From Drosophila pseudoobscura (taxonomy: Eukaryota > Arthropoda > Insecta > Diptera > Drosophilidae): 64,000 bases of DNA. The stretch is taken from positions 8,618,001 through 8,682,000 of the forward strand of contig NC_046679.1 of NCBI RefSeq assembly GCF_009870125.1, in the 5' to 3' direction. Position numbers and translations under genes: made by a program. The notes under the pieces are model-generated. The model saw nothing but the letters and a program-made list of their open reading frames with translations, was not told where the DNA came from and did no database searches. This document shows positions 13,753 through 27,099 of the stretch, piece after piece. Every line of letters starts with the position of its first letter. The first letter of the stretch is position 1.

Positions 13753-15502
13753 TGTGGCCAATACCGCAGCACATCCTGTGATACGTGCATATCCTGTTCG
13801 ACTTCAATTGCAGTCCTTGTCCTCCCTCTCCGACTCTCGAATCGGCCTCAGCAATTTTCTAATTAAATTCGATTTTCGCCATGCATGTGGCATAAATTGT
13901 TTTGTCATTTTACGGCAAATGTCTGGGTTGTCCGTGCATGTACGGGGCTATGGGAATGTGTCCGTAAATCTTATACAATACCCCCGGTTCAGCTGCCACT
14001 TCGGTTCTCGGTTGCCCAGTGTTCCAGTAGCCCAGTACCGCACAGTCCCGGAGGCAACGAACTTGTTTGTTCATTTGAGATTAGCAAAAATTGAAAATCC
14101 TTTGCCTCAGGCTGAAAATTGTACCCCCCTCTCTTCGTACAAGGAAAATAATAACCCGTATAATTGGTATACATACATGCCCCGACATGTGCCCAGTGCA
14201 GACCCCATTTGCCCCCCACATCCCATACCATACCATCCCATCCCATCCAAATCCCTCGCTTGTCCTCTGGCATTGCGTCTTTTTTTTTGTTATTTCGTTT
14301 CGGATTGTGTTATTTTTTGAGTTTATGTGGCTGCAAGAAATACTTCTTGCCTCAAACTCACACATATCCATGTTGTTCCATGTTTTATTTATAAGCAGAG
14401 AGTCCTCCTCTGCTGCCACACAGAACAGGTAGGGGGGACTGCCCCTCCCACTGCCACTCCCACATGCGGCTGCTGCTTCAATTACCCATTTGATTTGTCC
14501 TGGACTGGCCTTGTTTATGCGCTTGTTTATTGTTTAATATTTATTATTCCATACTCCCCACCATCTCCGCTTCTCATTAAATGGGAGCCTGACGATGTTT
14601 TTCTTATGTCAGCTGGCATTTATATGGCATCTGTCTGCGGCTGTGTCTGCTCTCAGTATTACCTATTCGTTCCGAGAACTATAGACCAAGAGTGATAAGC
14701 AGGACTCTCCCCCAAGCTGCTTGGGGCACAAAAGTGTCCATTAGAACTCTTTTCAATCACTGGAACTGCAGCTGCACCTGCAACCATCTACCGATGTGGG
14801 TGTTGGTCTTTCAATGAGAAGTGCTTCTATTGAAATTAAAAATCCTTAAATATCTGTGCTCTGAAGTCTCCATTAGCAACCATCCAATCACTGGTAATCT
14901 TTGCTGAGCTGCATTCAATTCCATATCGCTGATCCGCATACAAAGTAAGAGAAATCCCTTGGGGAGGGGGATGCAACTATGTCTCTCACCTTTCGAGCTG
15001 CTGCTCGAGTTCACATTGACAAAATTAAATTGAATATTGTAGAAATATGTTGGCCATAATGTTGCATCCTGCCCCTGGTAACCTTTACGAGCGCTATTAA
15101 ATATTTGTCCTTCTTCGGCGACGACGATGCGTTGTCCTCGCTGGCAGGACAGCTCGCCTCCTATCGCCCTCTAAATATCCGTCTCATCGACGACACCAAC
15201 AAGAACAAAAAAGTGCAACAACAAGAGCGACAACATTTCACTCAATTCAATTACCTTAAGAGTGCCGCCATCAAGTGTCTGCTGCTTGGAGCTGGGAAGG
15301 CCACGAGGACCACGAGGACAACGAGGACAACGTGGCTATGTTGCCAGCAGCAGGACGAAAAGATGGAGCTGCAGATAGAGTCCTCGTCTGTGTTGTTGTT
15401 GCTGTGTGTTTGGCATTTTAAATCCCACATTTGATGTGCTTAGAGCAGCTCCTTCCTGTCGCATTTCGTTGACTGTCTGCCGAAGCCATTGCGCCCTGCC
15501 AG

Positions 15503-15540
15503 CCCATCCCATCCCATCCCATCCCATCCCATCCCATCCC
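15503..15540. repeat. (CCCAT)n pentanucleotide repeat
   Basis: Seven and a half perfect CCCAT units. A shorter, imperfect relative (CCCAT/CCATA) lies at about 14,220-14,250. Confidence 0.9.
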
Positions 15541-16076
15541 GTCCTGTCAGCTGACAATTTTCTTTGGCTTTACCTGTAAACTCGACTTGATTTATTGCCC
15601 TGCCATGTCAGGGCCCCGGCCCGGCACCGCCCGGCCCCCCCGTTTGCAACATGGCGTGTAATAAAATTTTAATCGATGTCGTACATTTGCATGCCAATTG
15701 CAGCCAGTTGAAGGTACTTTTCAGGCAGCAAACAGAGGCAGAGAGGTACAGAGCCAGAGGCAATGGCAGTGGCAAGACGTATAACTAAAGGCAGAACCAG
15801 TGGCAGTGGCAGCAGGGGCATGGGCATGGGCATGGGCAACAAGTCAAGGCGACCAACTGCGTCACGTGCCATAAAAACGCATAAAGGGCGCCCGCCCCCG
15901 GGAGCCTTAGGAGCTTTCCAAAGTTCGTTCCCATGTAATTTGATGCGCATTTGCATAAAGAATGCAACAAAATGCAAGTAAATGCATCTGCAACAAGCAG
16001 AAAAGCAGAGCAGAAGAACACAATTATCAACCGAAAGCCAGGAGAACTTTCCTCGTACTTTGTTGCCTCGTTTTGC

Positions 16077-16092
16077 GGCTGGCTGGCTGGCT
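16077..16092. repeat. (GGCT)n repeat
   Basis: Four GGCT units followed by a partly degraded continuation to about 16,100. Confidence 0.8.
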
Positions 16093-19000
16093 GCTGGCTG
16101 GCGGAAAAATGCGAATATAAATTTGTATTATTCTTAAATTAAGAACGGAAATGAAAACAAAAATTGAAAATGGGTTTTGTCGTACCCACCGCCAGGCGGG
16201 TCCTGTCAGCCTTTTCAGGCAGTAAATTGAATGCAAAGCGAAATCCTTAGGCGGCCTGCCGACTCGACTCCTTTTGCGGGGCTCATAATGAAAAAACTTA
16301 AATGGAATTTGAATATGCGCCAGCCACAAGGTAGGGTAGGGGTAGGGGTAGGTGTATCTTCCCAGCTCTCTTTCTCACACCATCAGAAATGTCCTCAACA
16401 GGATAAAACCGAGTTGAAGACTTAATCCCTCCTCTAAGGACTCCCTTAGGCCCCTCCGTCCAAATCGCTTCTAATGATTGCAGCTGTTGTAAATAAGCCG
16501 TTAACTTCATATTTGCTGACCATTAAATACATTTATGCCACACATGAATGGAAGGAGCCCCAGCTCCAGCCTTGCTGTCACAGCAATTGTGCCTAAGCTC
16601 CGTCAAGTGTCATCCGTAATACCCCCCGCACCGCCGCAAAGAACAAACAACGACATCTTGGCAGTTGTCACAATTGTGAGCCCATTAAGACGCTGCTGCT
16701 GCCAAATGTTGCTGACCATGTCCGTCGAGTCAAAGGGACAAATCTTTTTAATAACCTCCTCTCCGCTACTCTCCCCTTCCTGTCATCTCCGTGTAGGTGT
16801 AACACATGTGGTGAATAGTTGAGACGACTCCTGGATACGCCAGTTAATAAAGACATAATGGCAGAGATTTATTTTTTATGGGCCTCCATTTGCGGTGGAT
16901 ATTATTATCGCTGTATTTTGTTCTGTTCTGTTGCCTCGTGATATTCTTGGCCATTTATGCTATAATTTGGCCAACGGGGAAGGCCCGGGCGGGAGTTCAC
17001 AGTGGGAGTATGTTTTTGAGGGACTGGCAGTGAAGGTTATTTGGCAAATCACCTGCTCTTCCTTACAAGCTTCCTGCTTAGGCAAACTTAATACTTCCCT
17101 TTGGCGAAAATGTAAAACAAGAAGGTAACACACACACACACACAGGAAAACAAGGATACACAGTGTTCCTCCAGCAAAATGAACTACGCACACAAGCACA
17201 TATACAGATATATATGTAATATACGTACAAAGGAAAGGAGCACCCATATTACATATAATTTTGAAAGAGGCCTCATCCTGTTGGCCCCCCTTGTTGGCCC
17301 CCCTGTTGCCTGCCTGGCTGTCTGTCTGGCGGCACAACTGCACACCTGAATGGTTGCCTACCTGGCTGACTGACTAACAAGCTGTCCTGTTCTGTCTTGT
17401 TCTGTCCTGTCCCTGGCCTGTCCTCCTCCGCCTGTGCTCCATATTGTACTTAATTTTTTTTTTTAGCCGACGCCGGCACTGAAGTGCCTTTTTCAATTTC
17501 CCCCGAGGCGCTTCCGATCAAACAGGAAGTGCTTAAGTTCAAACTGAAGTAAAAGTGTGCTCAGGCCCAGGCGCAGGCCAACCCTCGTACCACTGCGTAT
17601 ATCATCCAGCAACAGTCAGTCAGAGAAGTCTATGCCACGTTTTTTCTTAGCTGCAGGTGATAGCAGGTAAATGTGCGGCCAAACCGACTTTCGAGAGCGC
17701 TACAGTGAAGGCTTGCGTGAAAAGGAAAGAAGAACCTCCTGGTTTTTGCCTGCTATTCCCATGCCTGGCCCTGCAGTCGAACCCATGCCCTACGCTACGC
17801 GTCTCCCACCTGTAACTTTATTATGGGGGCGTGTGCGCCATAAGGTATGCAATATGTACACAGAAGGCAAAAGGCAGAAGGCAGACAATGCGGGGCACAA
17901 AGAACCAGGCAGACATGGGGGATGAACATCATATTTCATATGGCTAATAAACATAGCACTGGAGTCCGCAGTGCGGGTGCCGGAGCTGCCGAGTGAACTG
18001 CATAAATTTATTAATGAGTGGGAAATGAGGTATTCTGTTTGCGGGTGCGGAGGGGATGGAATTCGCTAGGGCGGAGGCGCCCACAGTGGCAGCTTAGCTC
18101 AAGGCCACAGGACTGACAACTAAGCCGCCCGCAAGCGCCCGCTGGAAAAACAATAAGCCAGGAATTTTCGGCATAGCTTTGGAAAAGTTCCGTAACGCTG
18201 GTGCTGCCACTGGCACGGGCGCTGGATAGGCTGATTTACGGACATGTTGGGGCCCAATAAGGAACTTCTGGCGTGGAGCAGGGATCAGGCCATGAACGCA
18301 AATTGAAAGCACACAAGTTGCAATTTTTTTCTGGGGGGTAAGACCTTGCCATCAGCAACAGCCGTGAAATGAATTTGGTACGTGAGGCAAGTAGAGACTG
18401 CTCCGAGGGGCTGGTGAAAAGTTAACAAACTCCTGTGATTGATAAATATTTAAAGCGCAGCAGCAACAAAGCGAAATAATTGAAATAAGTGAAGGAGCAA
18501 CGTTGTCGAGGGTGGCTTTTGGCCCCCGAGTGACTTTTGTACCCAGCTGGAGGGTTGTTGCTGCGTAGACGATGACGATGACGCTCACTGTCTGTCCTGG
18601 CCATGCTCTGCCCTGCCAATTGTGACAACAACAAGCCAAAATGCTTGTTAGCCGTGGCCCTGTCCCTGGCCCTGGCTCTGGCCGGCGCCCCTCTCCCTGG
18701 CTGCACCTTCATTCAATCTAATTTTGCTGCTTATCACTGGAGCTTAGCTGCTCTAAAATGCGAATGACATGCCAAAGTACTCGAGATTCAAAAGATTGTC
18801 GCGACGCCACAGCAGAAACTCCAGTCATGATGCCAGCCAGCAACAGGGAGTCGCAAAAGGGGGATGTGGAATGAAGATTGGTGAGTGGAGAGGGCAGAGG
18901 GAAGGTGCTGGAGCTGGAGCAGGAGCAGGAACTGGATGCTGAGGCACTCGATGAGCACGCTTCAGTGCAGGCTTTGTTTGCCGGATGAGCAGCCCGGCGT

Positions 19001-20064
19001 CAGACTGCCGTGACTCTCGATGTCACCTTCATTACATTCACAGGGTCCTTGGCATGCGGCAAGTATAGATATTCCATTCATTAATTCAAACATCAAAATA
19101 TGGGCAGAAAATGAGTATCAAAAGGAGAGAGTCTCCTGTGTTTTGCTCAACTTCAGGCTGATTCTGCAGGGTGTTCAGAGTTCTCTTTCGATGGCGGGTT
19201 ATTCATTTTCATTCTGCGTTTTTTACGCCCTGACTTTCTTTTGGATGGTGCGTTTGGTTCCGTCTCCTGTCCGCCCATCCCTGCCTTCCGCTCTCTGCCC
19301 TGCTTTCCATTTGACTGACGGCTGTCTGTGCCCACATAATGTCGCCATTATAGCAGACATTGTTTGATTTGAATTCATTGTCGTGCAATTTGTGCTGCAC
19401 GCCCCCGCCATTCGCCTTTCTGCCGCTGCCTTTCAGGGCATGCACGACCTCCGTCATTGGTCCTTTCTTCGTGCCGTTCGTGCCGCTAATTACACTGTAA
19501 TTAAAATTGCTGTATTTACAGGCAAGCATACACACATGCACACACTCTGAGTGCGTGCAAATATTTTGAGAAAATACATCACACATCTGGGAGCACGGGA
19601 ACATTGCGCATACGCCGCGTGCATCGTTGCCAGCACTTTTCCATGAGCTTTGTAAATTGAGCGTGAAGCTCTATGCTACCTGGCTTCCAGTTGTTCTTTC
19701 CTCCATTTGCGTTTTTCTTGTTTTTTTTGTGTTTTTGTTTTCGGATGGGTGTGGCCCGCCATTTAACACATTTCGCCCTCGTCGATAACAAGCTGCATTT
19801 GTTTTGGCTACCAGCTACCGATGGCTGCCATTAGGCACCTCTCGACCACCTCAATTTTTAGCCATTTCAGAATGCGAATGCAGCATTTTAATTGCTTTTC
19901 GCCGGCCATCATGCATGCTGCCCAAAAATAGTCGCCTAAGAGTGCTTTTGCGTGTAGCTATTTCCAACTTAATTAATAGCAAACACACGGGCCGGCCAAC
20001 ACAAATGCAACTAAAACAAGGCCCCAAACTCAAATGTAGATGGAAATGGGAATGGAAATGGAAG

Positions 20065-20092
20065 TGGGGCTGGGGCTGGGGCTGGGGCTGGC
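20065..20092. repeat. (TGGGGC)n hexanucleotide repeat
   Basis: Four perfect TGGGGC units plus a partial one, preceded by GGAAAT/GGAATG units from about 20,040. Confidence 0.85.
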
Positions 20093-21082
20093 TGTATGGG
20101 TATACAACTTTTAGTTTTCGCCTCACACTTGATTTATATGGCCAGCCGTAGTTTATGCATAATGTAAGTCGTAATTAGTGAGGCATTCGTTTGTGCAAGT
20201 TGTACAAATATACACATGTACATCTGTATGCAGATACATGCAATAGCCGGGGCTCAAGCCAGGGCTAAGCTCTTGGCCAGGAGTCGGCTTGGAGGGGACA
20301 GATTCACCTTTGTGGCTGGTTGCTGTGGCTGGGAGCATCTAATATTTATTATCAGTAAATTACAATTGTCTTTTACATGCATGCGATTAATACCATTGCT
20401 GCTGGTCATAAATATTTATTTACAAAACTCTTCTTCTGCCCAAAAAACCTGTCATGGCCAAAAGCCGAATGCTTGCCTTTGTCCTGCGATACACTCGTAT
20501 CTTTGTCGACTGAAGGCAATAGCTTTCGGCCAGCAGATATGTGTATCTTTAGTTTTGTTCAGCATTTTTCGGATGACATTTGCAGTTTTAATTAAACAAC
20601 AAATAATAATTTGTAGACAGAAATGGGAATAGAATCGGTTGGTCTGTGAAAAATCCATGAAAGAGAGAAAAACCCATTCTTTTGGCCGTAAATTGTGGTT
20701 ATCCCTCCTGCTGGGCATTTTCGCTGAGCTCTCCTCAATTCTTGGGCGTGACAAATGAAATATTGAGACACATACACATGGAGCCTGGAATCCATTTTGT
20801 CAGCAAATAATAATCAAAAAATCTCGATTCAATTACTTTCGAGTCTAGCAAACAAAAGTCCGTATGTCGGACGCAGAGAGTCCTGTAGCAGGAAGAAATT
20901 AACTTAATTGCTTATTGATGGTGTGAGTGTGTATGTCGCGCTTCCGCTAATGAAGCCAAATTATCTGCTTGCAACATTTCGTGGCATGAGCTAAGGGTTA
21001 ACCCTATTTCCCCGTCCCAGACAGGTGCACCAGGCGATAATGATTGTAATTAATTTAATTCCGTTATATTTTCATCTAGACA

Positions 21083-21107
21083 GAGAGAGAGAAAGAGAGA
21101 GAGAGAG
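21083..21107. repeat. (GA)n tract
   Basis: An almost uninterrupted GA array with a single AA interruption. It is a potential GAGA-factor binding tract. Confidence 0.8.
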
Positions 21108-24100
21108 GGGGCGGAGATACTCCGCAATGCGCTAAATGCTTTCCGCCACATTCTGTGACTTTTGTTGGGGTCCGCTGTCCCCCCTGCTGTTTATCCGTGC
21201 TACTCCTTTGCTTTTTTTGTATTTCTTTCGCCTCATTACGTTTCGTGTCCTTTTTGGTACACTTTCTGCAGACGGGTACAATGATTCCGACACGATCCTT
21301 GCCTGCACTCCTTAAACTTCGAACAGTCTCTTCTCATGGATTGATGGACTTGCCTTCTAATATGGGTTCCCTATAATCTCATGGTTTCCATGGCTAGGGT
21401 ATGCCTAGCTTCGGTGCCCGTAGCCTACCTTTCAGGGGGCGCTTTAGGGCGGGCTATGCTTCATTTGCCTTCGGTGTTCCACTGGCCTTCTGTAAAATCA
21501 GTTAACTCCTTTTGCTAATTACTAAAGTTTTATTTCGGTATTGCGCTCTCCTTTCCCTGCCCTTTCTCACTCCGCTGTGTGGAAATAATCTTGATATTCG
21601 TGCCGGAACGGGACCGACCGTATGTTCTAGGGAGCGTAAATGCCACGTATGTATAACCGTAAGCGGAGGGTTAATTAAAAGCCGTAAAACTTTCCGTCGG
21701 TGATTACATTGAATACCCGGTGGCAGCCACCAGCCACCAGCCGCCAGTCAATAGCTGGAAAGAGACTCGTTTTACTCCTGCCTGCCGAATGCCTGAATGT
21801 CACTTTGACAGTCGCAGTTCAAATGTCAAGTGCACTCTGAGGCTGAGATACAAAGAGACCGATGCAGCAGGGACGAGCCCCAACAAAAGCAACAACCACA
21901 ACAAGTTGTGAAGCATGTAAACGAAACTCCATCTTAAGTGCGATAGGATCCCGGTCCCGTTCCGGCACCCGCACCCGCATGCCTGCAGCTCTTGAAATCC
22001 TGCCACAACGACAGGACACAACACAACACTCTCTGATGGATGGGTGGCAGGCCATGTCGATGAAGTGCATCGGGTCTCCGGTTCTCAAAAGGTAAATATT
22101 TTTGCTTTAGTTATTAAATTTTGAAGCAGCTACAGCTACACTTGCCAAGTGCCAGTGCCAGTACAAGGGCCTGCCCCTGCCCCTGCCGCACCGCACCGCA
22201 CCCAACCAAGAGGCAACCCTTGAGGCACGGCTCGTTTGCTGGCAGATTCAGAATCAATCAAGTGTTCAAATTTTAATCAGTTGGCCCATCCAAGGGGATG
22301 GATGCCTTGGAGTACTTCCTTCCATCAACTCTTAAAGTTTGATGCCAACCACAGGGGCACCGCCGCAGGGCACGGGCCTGGGCACCGTCACTGGGCTGCC
22401 ACTATCACTGGCCGTCGGAAAACCGCAAATTGCACGTTGCCCCGGCCAAAGATACGCTGGTTTCCTCTAGCACTGGCCTCTGCCTCTCTCCCCTCTAGGC
22501 CGCACAGGGAGGGCTCTCTGCGAAGCTCTGTGCTCACTTCACCATCAAGTGCTGGCGAATTTTGATGTTTTTGCCAGATTGATGAACATACCAAAAACAA
22601 AGCAGCCAGGAGTCAGGACCAAGAGCAAGAAGGGTGAAGAAGGCGTGGGCGGTGCACAAGGACAAGGCACAAGGCGTCGAAACCCCGGCCCCAGCCCCAG
22701 CCCCAGTCCCAGTCCCAGGGAAAGCCGCAGCCCCAGCCCTGTTGCTGTTTTATGTTGTGCCTCTCTCTGTGGAAAAACAAATAACAATAATTATCTTGAC
22801 AACAATTTCCGGTATTTGTGCTCAAGTCGAGCGCAACAAAAGGCAAAATGAAACTCAACTCAACTTCAGAGACGTGCCAAAGGAGGAGCGCCACCAGAAC
22901 GAGGAGTCGTCGAGGACGATGCCGGTGGCGCATTCAGGCGGCAAAGGTTTGAATATTTTGCAGCTCTCCTTGATTGTGGTGCTGATGGTGGGGCATAATG
23001 GGTGGTAATGGTGGCTGTGTGGCTTGTAATCATTCTGCCTGCAAAGGTCTTTGGGTTATGAGTACAGGTACATGGCCCCAGTCCTCTGCATTGGCCACTC
23101 GTCACAGCTATCATGTCAGAAGTTTTCTGATGATAAGCCACGTTCGGACTCCCCAATCAACTTCTGACTGTCATTCATTCCATTTCATTTCAGTTCCAAA
23201 GCAAACAAAGGAAACCTCTCGCTCCTGTCCCTGTCCCTATCCCATATCAAAATATTAAATGTTTACATGAGCGTGAAATTAAAACATTAATTTATATACG
23301 AGTATTTATTTGGCATCGGTTTTGTGGCATATTTGATGAAGATCCAAGCGCTTATCGCACAAATGATTCATGAGCGTCAACCTTTTAAAAGTTCAGCCAG
23401 GATAGAGTTCACCCTGGATAAAATATGTTCTTGCTCATTAATGAGAAACATACACCTGAATGCCCCCAGCCCTGTTCCAGGCTTTAATTGTGGGTTCGGG
23501 TACGTCAACTACCTTGGACACCACATGCCTCCTGCCACAAAGGAGCCCTTCCAGGCCATTTCATTCAAACAATTTCTGGTCTATGCAGAGAGAGACCAGA
23601 GAGAACAGAACCCACACACACACATCGAGGGAAATATTTTAATTTGTATTTATTTTAATGCTCCAACGCCCTTGCTTTACAACCCACTTCAAAAGCGAGC
23701 AACCACTCCCCCCCGCCCTTCCGCCTGCTGTTCCTGCTGCCTGCAAAGGAATTCCTTTGAGCTCATGGTCAAATGATTCTCAGATATTCTTTTAATGTTG
23801 CACCCTCAACGCCTGGAGCCTGGGCCCGGCTATGCACTAACTTTTGGCGGTTAACCTGGGACAAACACCACGCCGCTCTGGGCGAGATCCCAAACAAATA
23901 GCCGCAGGACTCGTACACTCCGTGCTACCTACCGCCTACTGCACAATAAACTTTAATGGGCCTGTTCATAATAATAAAATTTCATTAAATTGCCAAAGGA
24001 ACGCCAAAAAAAAAAACAAAAACCTTAAGTAAGAGCCGGAGAGCATAGGCAAATTTTCACTCGAAAAGAAAATGAAGCCAAGTGGTCGGAAAAGGTGGTG

Positions 24101-26140
24101 GTGGGGGGTGGTGGTTTTCGTGGCCGACGTGGGGGTGTGCCATGTGTGAAATTCTCTCAGCCGCCACTCAGCCCCTGTTCATCTTTGACCCTTGCATGTG
24201 TTGCCGGAAGGGAAGGAAGCCTGAAACAATTCAATTACGTTGCAAAATGGCTGCACCCATAGCCCCCCTCTCTCTCTGTGTATGTGTGAGTATCTGAGTG
24301 TGATGTGTAATAAAGTTTCATTTTATAGACCTGCCAGCACGTCTGGGCAGCTTTTGGTGACGCCGGAGCCGCAGTCGCAGCCGCAGCCTCAAAAGCATAA
24401 CTCGTGCCCATCAGACTGGCCCTGGCTAGTCCCTGGTCCCTGCTCCACAGATCCTATTCCAGTCCTTGGCCTGCCCCGAGAGCTCCAGCTACTGCTCCGA
24501 AATTTTCACAAGAAGAAAATTGAAAGCATTACTGTGGTTGCTCCTTCTGCTCCTTGTGCAGGCCCCTCCCCTCCCCTCTCTATCTCTCTCTCTTTGGCTT
24601 CTGTAGTTATTGTATTTTTTGGCCACGAACATTCTTGTGCAGAAGTTTTGCAATTGTTGTTGCATTGCAGCTGTCAAGAGAGGCGCACTAAACACTAAAT
24701 AAAATTTTAGTTCTCAACTGCGTGTACGCTCCTCTCTCACACACAGTACTGCATGTACGCACATGAGATGGCCGCTATGTCCTTGGGCACACACACACAC
24801 ACACACATACACCCATGCATATGTGCCTAGAGTCCTCCTCCAGCGGCCCGCTGTGCTGCTACTCTCTGGCATATTGAACGAAGATTTATTGCAGTGCCAG
24901 TGTGTCCAAGTGGAAATAAATCAAATAATTTTCCATGTGGAAAAATTTCAAGCACAAAAAAAAAACGAATCGAGCTGCAAATTAAAACAGGCAAAAAAAG
25001 AAATACAGAGCAGCAGCCGGAGAAAAAACCAAAACAGAGACGAAAAATGAAAAGTCCGGCAGAAAGTCAAGTGAGGCGCAAGTTCTGGCCCGAAAAATGG
25101 ACAGGGCTGATTGTGTAATTTACTCATTATACGAGTACACGAACCCTATGTGCATTACGTAAACGATTCTCTGTGTTTCACACGGAAAGAGTGTGTGTGT
25201 GTGTTTATTATCTGTGTGTGTGTGTCTGTACACTTTAAGAAAAAGTCGTTGGGAAAGTCTGAATTCCCTGACTAAAGGTAAAATAAATAAAATAATCATC
25301 AAAAGAAAAAAGGTTTAAACAGAAAAAACAGCTGGAATAGAAATAAACTTGTAAAGAAATTTTATAAAAGCTGTTCCAAGAATTCTTATCGGAATAAACT
25401 TCCAAAAATAAGATCAAAATGTCCCTGAATTGTCATAAAACTCCAGCCATAAAAGTTCCTAAAATAAGTCTCAAGAAGAGCTTAAAGGTAGGACTCATCT
25501 GTCTTGAAATAGGATATAACAGAAAATACTTGTTAACCCTCTTTTTTGTGCGAGTGTATGCTCTGGCTTTTGGCCATGGGCCATCGCTTGCTCTTTTTTT
25601 GCATACCAACAACAGGAACTACAAGAAATTCTGCATATGCATGAACCCTGCCCTGAGTCCGCTGTATTTTTATATTAGGGCGCAGACACCTAGCGCCCAC
25701 TGCCACCCCGCTCCCGTTTGGGGCAACCCCTGGCCACATTACCACCTAACTGTCATTGTCCAGAAATTAACGAAAATATACACACAAACATAGGTACACA
25801 GAGGAGACCAGACCCCAGGCAGTGCGCTGCCACGGAGAGAAACAGAAACCAGCGAGAAAAGCGAGTGAAAAGAAATGGAAAGAAAAGTTTTGCATTTCCT
25901 CGTGCTAATGTATGTTAATTACAGGGGGATTTTCCATGCGGAGGATTTGCATTTTAATTTATGCACCGAAAAATTTGCGTTCTGCCCGACCAGACCACCC
26001 AGCCACCCAGCCAAAGTAGTTAAAAGACGAAGCCAGAGCTGGGAAACAAAAAAAAACAGAAGAGGGAACGATGTAATGGCCGAAATGAGGAGTTACAGTG
26101 ACGCAATTTGTACACGTCACAGGTGAGAGTGAGTGCATGC

Positions 26141-26179
26141 ATGTGTGTGTCTGTGTGTGTGTGTGTGTTTGTGTGTGTG
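26141..26179. repeat. (GT)n microsatellite
   Basis: A GT array with a few CT/TT interruptions. Confidence 0.85.
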
Positions 26180-27063
26180 GATTGGGGCACTTCATTACAG
26201 CGGTGGCAAGTGGACACGCCCCAGCACTGCAGCGGAAATTGCTTGAATTATATTTATTTATAGGCGAAGTACTTGACCCGCTGTGTACCTGACCGCCACC
26301 GGGACTAGGTTTGAAGGACCAAAGCAATTAAGACAAGCACATATGACGGTGTTCCAATTACCATAGGTACTTGAATGAGAACACACGAATAGTGCAATAA
26401 AATGGACTGCAACTCAAGTTATCGATAGAATATTTATCATTTTCTCTTCCTCTGGAGAGCTAAAAATTAAATGGAAAAGCGGATGATGCTTAAGGATTAA
26501 GATTTCGATCCGTTTAGGGATATTCTTCTAGACAAAACGCTGAAGATTGCCAGGACCATACGAAAAACACTATCAGAATGGTAGTAATTCCACGGTAGCA
26601 GCAGTATCATATAGTAGTAGGTCTAAACCTTCAGATAAGCTAAAAGCAATCGAAGTTTAAGAACTTAAGAACTACTTCACAGAAATTATTAAACATTAAA
26701 AGAGTTTTTGATGAGAAATTGGAAAGTAATTGGAGACAGAAACTCTTTCTCCCTTTATAGAACTTCATCTATGTATTTTCAGTAAAAACTTCCCTGCACA
26801 GGATAGTATATTATGCATACGCGTAATTACTAACTTGGCGAATTGTTCGCTGCATCGAAATCCAATCAAAATGGTCTCCAAATTAGGTCGCATTACAGCA
26901 GAGCGCCTGCCCCTCCTGCATTTAGTATGGCGGCCTCCAAATCGGCAGTGAAATTGGAAATTTAATTATAATGTGCGTCAGTTGACGCCGCCTCAATCGC
27001 CTCACTCACCTACTGGCACTCCAGGGATCGGCACTACACAGAAAATCAGGCACCACCACCCAC

Positions 27064-27099
27064 TGTCTCTCTCACTCTCTCCTCTCTCTCTCTCTCTCT
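27064..27099. repeat. (CT)n microsatellite
   Basis: A long CT array with two short interruptions. Confidence 0.85.

Larger units (their letters stand above)
11746..21260. other. Gene-free noncoding DNA, middle part
   Basis: No coding exon is supported. The longest frames here (198 codons minus near 12,270-12,866; 262 codons plus near 13,532-14,320) are driven by short duplications or by TG and AT microsatellites and show no recognisable domain. Contents are mostly simple repeats, listed separately, in unique DNA of mixed base composition. Confidence 0.55.

Noticed and set aside
13532..14320. 262-codon open frame on the plus strand
   Set aside because: Spans a TA tract and a 35 nt GT array and has no recognisable domain or plausible promoter.
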